Part shown: piece by piece, positions 5,071-12,605 of the stretch
How positions within the stretch are numbered: the first letter of the stretch is position 1
Layout: every line of letters starts with the position of its first letter
Notes under the pieces: generated by a model
What the model was told of the DNA's origin: nothing
The model's input: only the letters and a program-made list of their open reading frames with translations
Database searches by the model: none
Program-made: the position numbers and the translations under genes
Assembly: GCA_964385305.1 (NCBI GenBank)
Contig: CAYLOP010000038.1
Coordinates: 1-21,597, forward strand
DNA: 21,597 nucleotides
Origin: CAYLOP01 sp964385305
GTDB taxonomy: Bacteria; Chloroflexota; Anaerolineae; Anaerolineales; E44-bin32
Direction of reading: 5' to 3'

Positions 5071-6464
5071 CGCTTTGCACCTTTGTGCTTCTTCTTACCG
5101 CGAAATGCTGGAGCGGTGATCCGGATTCCACGCACAAGGCGCTGATCACCAAGACGGGATCGGAGGCGGGGATCGATTTCATCTAGGGAATCCGCCGTCG
5201 TGATCACAGTGGGGAGTTTGGCATTATAGCGATGGTTAAACAATTGGTAGAGCTTCTCTTTGACCCAAGGTGTCATCGCCTGGGTTCCCAGATCGTCGAG
5301 CACGAGAAATGGCGCGTTGCGTAGCTCTTCGAAGCGCCGGTCGTAGGAGACCGCGCTACTGGGATTGAATGTCGCCCTGAGGTGGTCGAGCAGGTCGGGG
5401 ACGACGACAAACATGACGGGGTATCCCTGGCTGGCACGAAAGTTAGCAATGGAAGCGGCCAGGTGCGTCTTCCCGCATCCATAAGGTCCCATCATGACGA
5501 GCCATCCCTGGGGGTCGTCCTTGAAAGTTAGCGCGGCGTGGAAAGCTTCATCAAGCGACTTTTGGTCCTGAGCGGTAAGCTTCTCCTGTTTTCGGTCTTC
5601 CCAGGTTCCAAAGGTCTGTTGGACATGATTCTGGAGCGAGGAAAGCTCGGATTGACCGCTCTCCTCGATGGGACGTCGGTAGTCCGGAGCATAGATTCGG
5701 ATGTGCGCAACAAGATCTGGGTCGGACAGGCGCGACCGCATACGACCTTCGACCTGGGCAAGCGCCAAGTTGGTTGTTACGACTGTTGGCATGCGATTGA
5801 TGTATCGATAATTGAGAATCTGAAAAAGCTTCTCGCGCGCCCACTCAGTGGCGCTTTGTGTGCCGAAGTCGTCGAGAATAAGCAGGGTGGCAGTGCGGAT
5901 CTGGCCGAACCGCTCCTCAAAGCTCACATTTTCGTCGCCGTAGGTGAAACGCAATGAGTCGAGCAGGTCTGGGACGGTGAGGAAAAGCGTGGGCACGCCG
6001 AGGGCGACGCATTGGTTGGCGATGGCGGCGGCCAGGTGTGTTTTCCCACAACCAAACGGTCCTTGGAGCAGTAGCCAGCCCTCGAGGTTCTGTGCGTAGG
6101 CATGGGCTTGATTGAAGGCTTGCGCGATGGATTGTTGCTGCTGTTCTCCAATACCGACACGACCTTGTGGGTTGAAGGTTTCAAACGTGAGATGTTGAAG
6201 CTCGTCGAGATTGCTGAAACGGAATAAGCGGTCACGGATGCGGGCGTATATATCCGCTTGCCGGCATGTGCATACTTCGAGGCGTCCAAAGTCTGGATGT
6301 CCCACGGGTAGGTCTCGGCGAATGTACCCCAAGCCACCGCAGTGCGGGCAATTCGGATCCCCTGCTTGCGGCGTCGAATTCTCAGGAGTCCCAGAAGTCT
6401 GCGTACTCCCCTTCGATGTACTTTCGGCGAGCTTTTTCAGAGTCTCCTCGATCTTCTCGGGCAT
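5067..6464 (-). CDS. DnaC/IstB-like helicase loader with two tandem AAA+ domains
   Basis: This 465-residue ATPase belongs to the DnaC/DnaI/IstB group, which delivers the DnaB helicase to DNA. A four-cysteine zinc site comes first (CPHCGG, Cys39/42; VCTCR, Cys65/67). The first AAA+ module has Walker A GPFGCGKT (135-142), Walker B LLILDD (194-199), sensor-1 Asn232 (VVTTN) and the arginine cluster RMRSRL (241-246). A linker at about 264-315 leads to a second module with GPYGCGKT (326-333), FLVLDD (386-391) and RLRSRL (433-438). There the sensor-1 position is Ala424 (VITTA). Typical loaders are about 240-330 residues with one AAA+ module. The start is supported by GAGG five bases upstream and lies inside the end of the dnaD-like gene. 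It closes the replication cluster. The duplication looks internal, and the lost sensor residue suggests a division of labour. Confidence 0.9.
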   Translation of the reverse strand: MPEKIEETLKKLAESTSKGSTQTSGTPENSTPQAGDPNCPHCGGLGYIRRDLPVGHPDFGRLEVCTCRQADIYARIRDRLFRFSNLDELQHLTFETFNPQGRVGIGEQQQQSIAQAFNQAHAYAQNLEGWLLLQGPFGCGKTHLAAAIANQCVALGVPTLFLTVPDLLDSLRFTYGDENVSFEERFGQIRTATLLILDDFGTQSATEWAREKLFQILNYRYINRMPTVVTTNLALAQVEGRMRSRLSDPDLVAHIRIYAPDYRRPIEESGQSELSSLQNHVQQTFGTWEDRKQEKLTAQDQKSLDEAFHAALTFKDDPQGWLVMMGPYGCGKTHLAASIANFRASQGYPVMFVVVPDLLDHLRATFNPSSAVSYDRRFEELRNAPFLVLDDLGTQAMTPWVKEKLYQLFNHRYNAKLPTVITTADSLDEIDPRLRSRLGDQRLVRGIRITAPAFRGKKKHKGAKR

Positions 6465-7098
6465 CTTTTCCTCGTGTCTTCCAATCCTCTAGAATGGCTT
6501 CGATATAGCGCCATTTCCGCACGTTGTTTTCCACCGCGATGCGTATGGCCTCCTCGATCCAACTGGGCGGGTAGACCGCTTCCGCATCGCGTAACCGCTC
6601 TGCAAGCATCGGTGTTAGCGCGCCTATGTTCTGTTCGTACAGCGTGAAAATATTAGGCTTTTCAATGCTTAACTCGAGCGGAGAGTCTGGCAGGCCGCTT
6701 GGGCGCCAGTCGCCACCTTCGATGGCTTCCAAAGCCGCATGCCCCTTGGGGGTATTCAGGAAGAAAAAGTCCTCCGAGCCACCTTCGAACGCCACCGAAA
6801 CTTGCAGCAGCGTGCCGCGCGACACGGCGCGTTCCAGGGCTTCCTGCAGGGCTTCTCGGCCGGAGAGGCTGGGCGTGGAAAGCGCTTCCAGGAGTAGCTT
6901 ATCGTTCTCCATCTCATGCAGGGAGAAATAGCGGAAGGGACCCTCCTTGCGACCCAACGCCCAAAAGGCGTAGACCGTGATCTTCAATTCGCCCAAGTGG
7001 TCGATGATGGGAAGTAATTCGCTGAAGAAGGGATTTGGCACGCGTGTCGTGTCCAACTTTCCTTCGGGGAAACCCGGGAAACCTTTCATCGGTCTCAT
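6382..7098 (-). CDS. DnaD-like primosome protein
   Basis: The product has about 238 residues. Its C-terminal part (roughly 155-214) matches the DnaD/DnaB_2 domain: LYEQNIGALTPMLAERLRDA, then an amphipathic helix, then YIEAILEDW, which fits the YxxxIxxxW motif of DnaD proteins. The N-terminal part (FFSELLPIIDHLGELKITVYAFWAL) looks like the winged-helix half. DnaD proteins remodel DNA at origins and help load the replicative helicase. ATG 7098 and ATG 7089 (MKGFPGFPEGKL) are both possible: AAGGA lies 3 and 12 nt upstream respectively. The frame is open to a TTG at 7134, which I think is unlikely. It overlaps the dnaC-like gene by 83 nt, a long overlap that suggests coupled translation. The acidic/basic tail after residue 214 lies mostly in the overlap. 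Confidence 0.85.
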   Translation of the reverse strand: MRPMKGFPGFPEGKLDTTRVPNPFFSELLPIIDHLGELKITVYAFWALGRKEGPFRYFSLHEMENDKLLLEALSTPSLSGREALQEALERAVSRGTLLQVSVAFEGGSEDFFFLNTPKGHAALEAIEGGDWRPSGLPDSPLELSIEKPNIFTLYEQNIGALTPMLAERLRDAEAVYPPSWIEEAIRIAVENNVRKWRYIEAILEDWKTRGKDAREDRGDSEKARRKYIEGEYADFWDS

Positions 7099-7166
7099 GT
7101 GTCCTTCGGTTGCATGATGAAACGATCCGAGCAAATAGAATCTTACGGGAGCCCGTGGGAAGGATA

Positions 7167-8558
7167 TTAGGCTGATTCGGGCTCTACGATGCCAACTCGA
7201 CGCGTGGCGGCGTTCTCAAATTTCGCCAGGGTGCTTCTGAACACCAACTCAACACTCCCCACAGGGCCATTGCGATGTTTGGCCACGATAATCTCAGCAA
7301 TGTTCTGCTTCAGCGTGTCCTCTTCGTACTGATCCGGTCGGTAAATAAACATGACCACATCCGCATCCTGTTCAAGGCTCCCCGACTCGCGCAGGTCGGA
7401 GAGGATGGGGCGCGGTGGGCGCCGTGCTTCTACGGCGCGTGAAAGCTGTGCAGCGGCGACTACGGGGACATTGAGCTCCCGTGCCAGGGCTTTCAAGTTG
7501 CGTGAGATATACGATACCTCTTGCACGCGATTCTCAATCCGGGTGTCGCTATTCATCAACTGGAGATAGTCCACGACAATCAGATCGAGACCGATCTCCA
7601 TATGCAAGCGCCGGCACTTGGTCCGTAGTTGGAGGGGTGTGATCGCCGGTGTGTCGTCCAGGTACATTTGCGTGGCGCTCAAGGTGCTCACGGCTTGTGT
7701 GAAGAAAGGCCATTCCTCATCCCGCAGGTTTGCCAGGCGCAAGCGCTGCGAATCGATCCCGGTCTCTTGCGCGACCAGGCGCTGTACAAGCTGCTCGTTC
7801 GACATCTCCAGAGAGAAGAGCGCCACGTGTTTCTTGTGGAGCTGGCTGGCGTTCTTGGCAATCGAGAGGCACAATCCCGATTTACCTTGACCAGGTCTCC
7901 CGGCGATGATGAGCAGATCGCTGGGCTGAAGACCTCCAAGCAACCGATCTAGATCGATGAAGCCGGTTGGCACGCCGATCGTCTCATCTTGGTGGCGAGC
8001 GAGGTAATCCACGCGGTCGTAATATTCGCTTAGCACTTCCTTGAGGGGTTGTAGTTGATGCGTGTGTCTGCGTTCACTTACGCCGAAAATCGTCTTCTCC
8101 GCGTCGTTGACCACATCTTCGATGAGATTTTCCGATTGGAAGGCCAGGCGAGCAATTTGATTGGCGGCTTCCAGCAAGCGTCGCCGTGTGGCGCTTTCCT
8201 CGACCACATGGCCGTAGGCCGCCGCATGCAGGGAGGAGGGGACGTTGGAAATGAGTGCCGTGAGGTAAGCTGGACCGCCGATCTCGTCTAAGCGGTTCTG
8301 GCGTTCCAATTCCTCCGACACCGTTAGGATATCGATCGGAAGGCGTTGCTCGTTGAGACTTGTGAAAGCCTCCCAAATCCAGCGGTTTCTGTGCAGGAAG
8401 AAATCGTCCCCAGAGAGGAAGTATGCGACGTCGTAGTAAACTTCTGGATTTACCAGGATCGAACCTAGGACGGCTTCTTCCGCTTGGCGATCAAAGGGCA
8501 CTTCTTGTCCCGACCGACCATCTCCAGATGGATTGGATGAAACAGGATATTCGCTCAT
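7167..8558 (-). CDS. dnaB: replicative DNA helicase DnaB
   Basis: This 463-residue hexameric 5'-3' helicase unwinds DNA at the replication fork. The N-terminal DnaB domain begins VPFDRQAEEAVLGSILVNPE (about 20-120), and a RecA-like domain starts near 195 (GVPTGFIDLDRLLGGLQPSD). The Walker A loop is GRPGQGKS (220-227); most DnaB proteins have Met or Val before GKT, so GQGKS is a mild variant. Walker B is LIVVDYLQLM, followed by the DnaB-specific LSRAVEARRPPRPILSDLRE and SGSLEQDADVVMFIYR. The length fits the family and no intein is present. It lies between the nuclease-family gene and the dnaD-like gene on the same strand. AGGAG lies about 11 nt before the ATG. Confidence 0.97.
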   Translation of the reverse strand: MSEYPVSSNPSGDGRSGQEVPFDRQAEEAVLGSILVNPEVYYDVAYFLSGDDFFLHRNRWIWEAFTSLNEQRLPIDILTVSEELERQNRLDEIGGPAYLTALISNVPSSLHAAAYGHVVEESATRRRLLEAANQIARLAFQSENLIEDVVNDAEKTIFGVSERRHTHQLQPLKEVLSEYYDRVDYLARHQDETIGVPTGFIDLDRLLGGLQPSDLLIIAGRPGQGKSGLCLSIAKNASQLHKKHVALFSLEMSNEQLVQRLVAQETGIDSQRLRLANLRDEEWPFFTQAVSTLSATQMYLDDTPAITPLQLRTKCRRLHMEIGLDLIVVDYLQLMNSDTRIENRVQEVSYISRNLKALARELNVPVVAAAQLSRAVEARRPPRPILSDLRESGSLEQDADVVMFIYRPDQYEEDTLKQNIAEIIVAKHRNGPVGSVELVFRSTLAKFENAATRRVGIVEPESA

Positions 8559-8610
8559 GAAAGTTGGGCTCCTGGTAGCTCGGTTCAGGCGCCGGGTCGT
8601 TGTGGTTCAT

Positions 8611-8642
8611 AAACGGCCGCGGCTCGAGCCGACGGCCGTTTT
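8611..8642. terminator. large hairpin between the BFN gene and dnaB
   Basis: AAACGGCCG (8611-8619) pairs with CGGCCGTTT (8633-8641), and the inner palindrome CGGCTCGAGCCG (8620-8631) extends the stem, with one bulged base. On the + strand it runs into TTTT and then GGGTTT; on the - strand it is followed only by TTTATG. It lies 42 nt after the BFN stop and 53 nt before dnaB, so on the - strand it may attenuate read-through into dnaB. Confidence 0.5.
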
Positions 8643-8683
8643 GGGTTTGTGAACAGATTGTGCTGGCGGTGGTAGCACCCTGA

Positions 8684-9205
8684 TCAGGTTTGAGGGTCCT
8701 CTTCGGATGTGTCCAGATCATCGAGATCCAAAGATTCGACGAAGTCTTTGAAGACTTCCAATCTCTCCTCGGATTTACCTTCGCTGTCCTCGCCCTCAAC
8801 TTCTTCTTCTGGGACAGATGCAGCTTCATCCATGACCGCCTCAGCCACGAAGATGGGAACATTTACCCGTACGGCTAACGCCAAGGCATCTGAGGGTCTT
8901 GAATCGATTTCCATCTCCCGGCCGTTTACGTGCAGTACAATCCGAGCGTAAAAAACATCGTCGCGCAGTTCAGTGATATTCACCCGCAGCACCTGCGCCC
9001 CTAGGGTCTGCAGGACATTGCGTAGAAGATCGTGTGTAAGGGGGCGAGCGACCTCAAGCTCCTGAAGGCTGAGCGTGATCGCATCAGCCTCGAAGGGGCC
9101 AATCCAGATCGGTAAAAAGCGTTCCGAACTTACCTCCCTCAAGATAATGATCCTTTGGGGCGACATCAGGCTCACTCGAATGCTGTCAACAACAACCTCT
9201 ACCAT
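8684..9205 (-). CDS. bifunctional nuclease (BFN/DUF151) family protein
   Basis: This 173-residue protein of the DUF151/BFN family has the family pattern VVVDSIRVSLMSPQRIIILRE, then LPIWIGPFEADAI, RPLTHDLLRNVLQTLGAQV and IDSRPSDALALAVRVNVPIFV. The first plant member was described as having both RNase and DNase activity; the role of the bacterial proteins is not settled. The core ends near residue 128. The last 45 residues are strongly acidic (EEEVEGEDSEG, DLDDLDTSEEDPQT), which may be a protein-binding tail. GGAGGT six bases before the ATG fixes the start. It is the first gene of the - strand replication cluster. Confidence 0.9.
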   Translation of the reverse strand: MVEVVVDSIRVSLMSPQRIIILREVSSERFLPIWIGPFEADAITLSLQELEVARPLTHDLLRNVLQTLGAQVLRVNITELRDDVFYARIVLHVNGREMEIDSRPSDALALAVRVNVPIFVAEAVMDEAASVPEEEVEGEDSEGKSEERLEVFKDFVESLDLDDLDTSEEDPQT

Positions 9206-9244
9206 TAACCAACCTCCACCCTCTTGCGCGAGAAGGTTGAAGGC

Positions 9245-9253
9245 ATTCTAACA
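9245..9253 (-). promoter_or_regulatory. extended -10 promoter of the BFN/replication cluster
   Basis: On the - strand the sequence TGTTAGAAT is a TGn-extended -10 element. No good -35 is seen at 16-18 nt; the nearest is TTGCTA at 21 nt. The transcript would start near 9238, about 33 nt before the ATG. Confidence 0.4.
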
Positions 9254-9311
9254 TATATACGCCTTAGCTCATAGCAACCTGTGCGTGATTTGTACTACTT
9301 TGACACTTTTT

Positions 9312-9320
9312 TGTTATGAT
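9312..9320 (+). promoter_or_regulatory. extended -10 promoter of the acyl-CoA synthetase gene
   Basis: TGTTATGAT is a TGn-extended -10 element, 40 nt before the start codon. TTGTAC (9290-9295) lies 19 nt upstream as a possible weak -35. With the opposite promoter at 9245-9253 this forms a divergent regulatory region of 155 nt. Confidence 0.4.
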
Positions 9321-9360
9321 TCAACCTATCCGAAGTGCACGTGTTTGAGAGCGAGTAAAT

Positions 9361-11466
9361 ATGATTGAGGATTTCTTTTCTCCGCGCGGTGTTGCAGTCG
9401 TAGGCGCTTCCAGAAAACCAACCAAGTTAGGCTATGGGGTCGCTCGCAACCTGATTGTCTCCGGATATTCAGGAGCAATATATTTTGTCAACCCACATGG
9501 CGGGCAACTTTTTGATCGCCCGATGTATCCAAGCCTGGCAGAGGTGCCCGATCCAGTGGACTTGGCTTTCATCATCATCCCTGCCGCAGCGGTGCCCGGC
9601 GCACTGGAGGATTGCGGCCGCCGCGGCGTGCGCTATGCGATCATTGGAGCAGGAGGATTTCGCGAGGTAGGCCCGGAGGGCGCGGAGCTTGAGCAGCGCT
9701 GCCTTGGGATCGCGCGCCGCTACGGGATCCGTGTCTTAGGCCCCAATTGCATTGGGTACTTGGATACAAACCTTCCCATCGACGCAACCTTCCTTCCTCT
9801 GCCAGGGCCGATTCCAGGCGATATTGCATTCCTTTCGCATTCGGGGGCGATCTGTGAGGCGGTAATAGACTGGGCGCGCGGTCAGGGGTTTGGCATCTCA
9901 CGGTTGGCCAGTTTGGGAAACCAGATGGATCTCACAGAAGGTGACCTCCTGCCTGTCATGGCTTCCGATCCCAACACACGGGTGATCGCGATGTACATGG
10001 AAGGTGTGGGAGATGGCCCAACCTTCATCGCGCAAGCTCAGGAGGTGACACACCAAAAGCCAGTCGTTGCCATCAAGGTGGGGCGGTCGGAGGCAGGGCG
10101 TGCGGCGGTGGCATCCCACACGGGCGCCTTAGCTGGACAGGATGAAGCCTTTAACGCTGCATTTCGCAAAGCAGGTGTGATACGGGCTCGCCACAGCGAG
10201 GAGATGTTTGATTGGGCACAGGCACTCGCTTGGTGTCCCCTCCCTGCGGGCCCCAGAATGGCCGTGCTTACAAACGCCGGCGGACCGGGTGCCATCGCCG
10301 CCGACGCGATCGAAGCCAATGGCCTGAAGTTGGCAAGCTTGACAGACGAGACGCGGGAAACATTCAGGGAATTACTCCCCCCGGCTGCCAGCTTACATAA
10401 CCCGATCGACATGCTCGCAGGCGCGGGTCCGAGGGAGTATGCCGATGGGCTGCGTGCCTTGCTCACCGATGAGGGTGTGGATGGTGTGATCGTTATCCTG
10501 CCACCGCCTCCGATGACAACCGCCGCCGAAGTGGCCGGGGCGATCATCCCGGTCATCCGATCGACTTCGAAGCCGGTCGTCATTGCACTCATGGGCGAGG
10601 AATTGATCGCACACGCAGCACGGCTCTTCCGCCAGGCACACATCTCCGATTACCGCTTCCCTGAAAAGGCGGCTTCCGTTATGCGTGTGTTGTACGAACG
10701 CGGCCAGCAGCTCGCCGCGCCGCTGGAGGATCCACCCAAGCTCAAAGGCATACAGCACGAAGCGGCAGCGCAAATTCTGGCAGACGCTAAAACCGGAGAA
10801 ACGGGCTTCGTGGATGCAGAATCGGCTTCCAGGATGTTTGATGCCTATGGTATTCGCATACCGAAGGAGATCGTGGCCAGTTCGGCTGCAGAGGCGGTCT
10901 CTGCCGCCGAGGAGATCGGCTATCCTGTCGCCTTAAAGGTCTCTTCACCCGACATTCCTCACAAATCTGACGTTGGGGGGATTCTCCTGAATTTGAATAA
11001 TTCGGGTGCCGTACGAGATGGGTTTGAGGAAGTTATTGAGAATGGTCGGACGGCGGAGCCGGAAGCCCAAATCCTCGGCGTGCTCGTTCAGCACTTTATC
11101 AAGGGTGGTCAAGAAATCATCATCGGCGTGGTGCGGGATCCGCAATTTGGACCGTTGGTGATGTTTGGATCGGGCGGTGTGGAGGTGGAGGAGAAGCGTG
11201 ACGTGGCTTTTGCCCTGGCGCCGCTCACCCGGCATGAAGCCGAACAGCTTCTGGAGACCACATGGGCGGGACGCAAGCTTCGTGGTTATCGTAACATGCC
11301 ACCCGTAGACCGGGAGGCTGTGATCGAGGCATTGCTGCGCCTGGGGCAGATGGCGGTGGATTTTCCACAGATCGCGGAAGTGGAGATCAACCCGCTGTGC
11401 GCACTTCCGGGAGACGGCGGCGCTATTGCGTTAGATGTCAGACTGCGGTTGGACTCACGAGCGTGA
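9361..11466 (+). CDS. fused ADP-forming acyl-CoA synthetase (acetate--CoA ligase, ADP-forming type)
   Basis: This 701-residue enzyme of the NDP-forming acyl-CoA synthetase family converts acyl-CoA, ADP and phosphate to acid, ATP and CoA, or the reverse. An alpha part comes first: a CoA-binding Rossmann domain (FSPRGVAVVGASRKPTKLG), LGPNCIGYLDT, then a ligase domain with SHTGALAG, whose His253 is the expected phosphohistidine. The beta part is an ATP-grasp domain from about residue 490 (ASRMFDAYGIRIPKEIVA), with His534 in IPHKSDVGGI, likely the second phospho-carrier, then GVVRDPQFGPLVMFGSGG and AEVEINPL. Length and order fit the fused alpha-beta form. The substrate acid cannot be read from the sequence. 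It could draw energy from acyl-CoA made by the BMC enzyme, since no phosphotransacylase or acid kinase is seen here. The Shine-Dalgarno sequence is weak. Confidence 0.93.
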   Translation: MIEDFFSPRGVAVVGASRKPTKLGYGVARNLIVSGYSGAIYFVNPHGGQLFDRPMYPSLAEVPDPVDLAFIIIPAAAVPGALEDCGRRGVRYAIIGAGGFREVGPEGAELEQRCLGIARRYGIRVLGPNCIGYLDTNLPIDATFLPLPGPIPGDIAFLSHSGAICEAVIDWARGQGFGISRLASLGNQMDLTEGDLLPVMASDPNTRVIAMYMEGVGDGPTFIAQAQEVTHQKPVVAIKVGRSEAGRAAVASHTGALAGQDEAFNAAFRKAGVIRARHSEEMFDWAQALAWCPLPAGPRMAVLTNAGGPGAIAADAIEANGLKLASLTDETRETFRELLPPAASLHNPIDMLAGAGPREYADGLRALLTDEGVDGVIVILPPPPMTTAAEVAGAIIPVIRSTSKPVVIALMGEELIAHAARLFRQAHISDYRFPEKAASVMRVLYERGQQLAAPLEDPPKLKGIQHEAAAQILADAKTGETGFVDAESASRMFDAYGIRIPKEIVASSAAEAVSAAEEIGYPVALKVSSPDIPHKSDVGGILLNLNNSGAVRDGFEEVIENGRTAEPEAQILGVLVQHFIKGGQEIIIGVVRDPQFGPLVMFGSGGVEVEEKRDVAFALAPLTRHEAEQLLETTWAGRKLRGYRNMPPVDREAVIEALLRLGQMAVDFPQIAEVEINPLCALPGDGGAIALDVRLRLDSRA

Positions 11467-11557
11467 AGACCCCTGGTAACAACTGAAAGGTGGAAGGCAT
11501 TGACTGTTGCTGGATAGCGCGCAGCACGCTTTGTGTGTGATAAAGGGGGCTTGATTT

Positions 11558-11578
11558 GAGCGGCTATCAAGGCCGCTC
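11558..11578. terminator. hairpin between convergent acyl-CoA synthetase and psuG genes
   Basis: GAGCGGC (11558-11564) pairs with GCCGCTC (11572-11578) around TATCAAG. It lies in the 132-nt gap between two genes that end towards each other, so a bidirectional terminator is the natural reading. T-runs are poor on both sides. Confidence 0.45.
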
Positions 11579-11598
11579 ATCCCTTGCTGCGGGGGCGA

Positions 11599-12519
11599 TC
11601 AGGGGAAAGTGCAGAGTGCTTTCGCGATTTCCGCCCCCACACGTGCGTTGTTGCGTAGGAGCGCTAAATTGGCACGTAACGTGGCGCCGCTGCTTAATGC
11701 GGACACACGCGTGAGTAGAAATGGCGTGACTTCCTTACCTCGGATCCCCTTCTCGTCGGCTTCTTGAAGAGCCCTTGCGAGAGCTTCTTCCGTGATCTCG
11801 TTCGGCACAGCATCGTCTTCTGGACAGGGGACACAGATCAAGACGCCGCTCTCCATTCCCATTTCCCAATGCGTGCGTAGGATCTTAGCGGCTTCGTTGG
11901 GTGTATCGACGCGCACTGTGACCGGCAGACCGCTGCTGCGACTGAAAAAGGCGGGGTACTCGTCTGTGCACCACCCGACGACGGGGACTCCGGCGGTCTC
12001 CAGCCATTCGAGGGTGCGCGGCAGGTCGAGGATGGATTTAGCACCGGAGCAGACGACAGCGACCGGGGTGCGCGCCAATTCCGGCAGGTCTGCAGAAACA
12101 TCGCCCGTCTCACCACGGTGGACACCACCAATACCCCCTGTGGCAAAAATCCGAATGCCGGCCGCGTGTGCGATGTACATTGTAGCCGCGACGGTTGTAC
12201 CACCGGTGATCTTTTTAGCGCGGGCGATTCCAATGTCTCGTCGGCTGATCTTCTGCGCATCGGGTGCGAGGGCGATCGTTTCAAGCGCTTTATGCGTGAG
12301 CCCAACATGGATTGTGCCACGAAGAAGCGCGATCGTGGCAGGTTGGGCGCCGGCGGAAGCCACCTCAGACTGCATGTGACGAGCCAACTCGAGGTTTACA
12401 GGACGTGGTAGGCCGTGCGTGATCACGGTCGACTCGAGCGCAACGACAGGTTTATTGGCTACGAGAGCTGCCGCGACATTGGGGTGTGCTTTAAGCCAAT
12501 TAGGCAAGCCATGGGACAT
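11599..12519 (-). CDS. psuG: pseudouridine-5'-phosphate glycosidase
   Basis: This 306-residue enzyme splits pseudouridine-5'-phosphate, breaking its C-C glycosidic bond, to uracil and ribose-5-phosphate. Family motifs are clear: KPVVALESTVITHGLP, PATIALLRGTIHVGL, SRRDIG, GGTTVAATM, FATGGIGGVHRG and SGAKSILDL. Lys161 in the last motif corresponds to the E. coli lysine that forms the Schiff base with the opened sugar. The end, KGIRGKEVTPFLLTRV, is also typical. I start at ATG 12519 (MSHGLPNWLKAH), which gives the usual length. The frame extends further upstream but without an ATG. It follows the PfkB gene by 86 nt on the same strand, the usual partner pair for pseudouridine breakdown. Confidence 0.95.
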   Translation of the reverse strand: MSHGLPNWLKAHPNVAAALVANKPVVALESTVITHGLPRPVNLELARHMQSEVASAGAQPATIALLRGTIHVGLTHKALETIALAPDAQKISRRDIGIARAKKITGGTTVAATMYIAHAAGIRIFATGGIGGVHRGETGDVSADLPELARTPVAVVCSGAKSILDLPRTLEWLETAGVPVVGWCTDEYPAFFSRSSGLPVTVRVDTPNEAAKILRTHWEMGMESGVLICVPCPEDDAVPNEITEEALARALQEADEKGIRGKEVTPFLLTRVSALSSGATLRANLALLRNNARVGAEIAKALCTFP

Positions 12520-12605
12520 ATGGACGATCCAATCTGTTTGAGTAGGCAGGGATCCGCACCGTTTGATCAATACGCGTGTTTATGCGTAGGCAAACCTTCC
12601 CGGTT

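Noticed and set aside
4752..5186. Open frames on both strands across the tRNA-Glu region
   Set aside because: They run through the tRNA, its promoter and its terminator, show no family resemblance, and are explained by those features.
7099..7134. Upstream TTG start of the dnaD-like gene
   Set aside because: The added residues are not DnaD-like, and ATGs at 7098 and 7089 lie next to an AAGGA.
9300..9305. Perfect TTGACA as -35 of the acyl-CoA synthetase promoter
   Set aside because: It is only 9 nt from the TATGAT box, too close for a sigma-70 type pair. The TGn-extended -10 is a better explanation.
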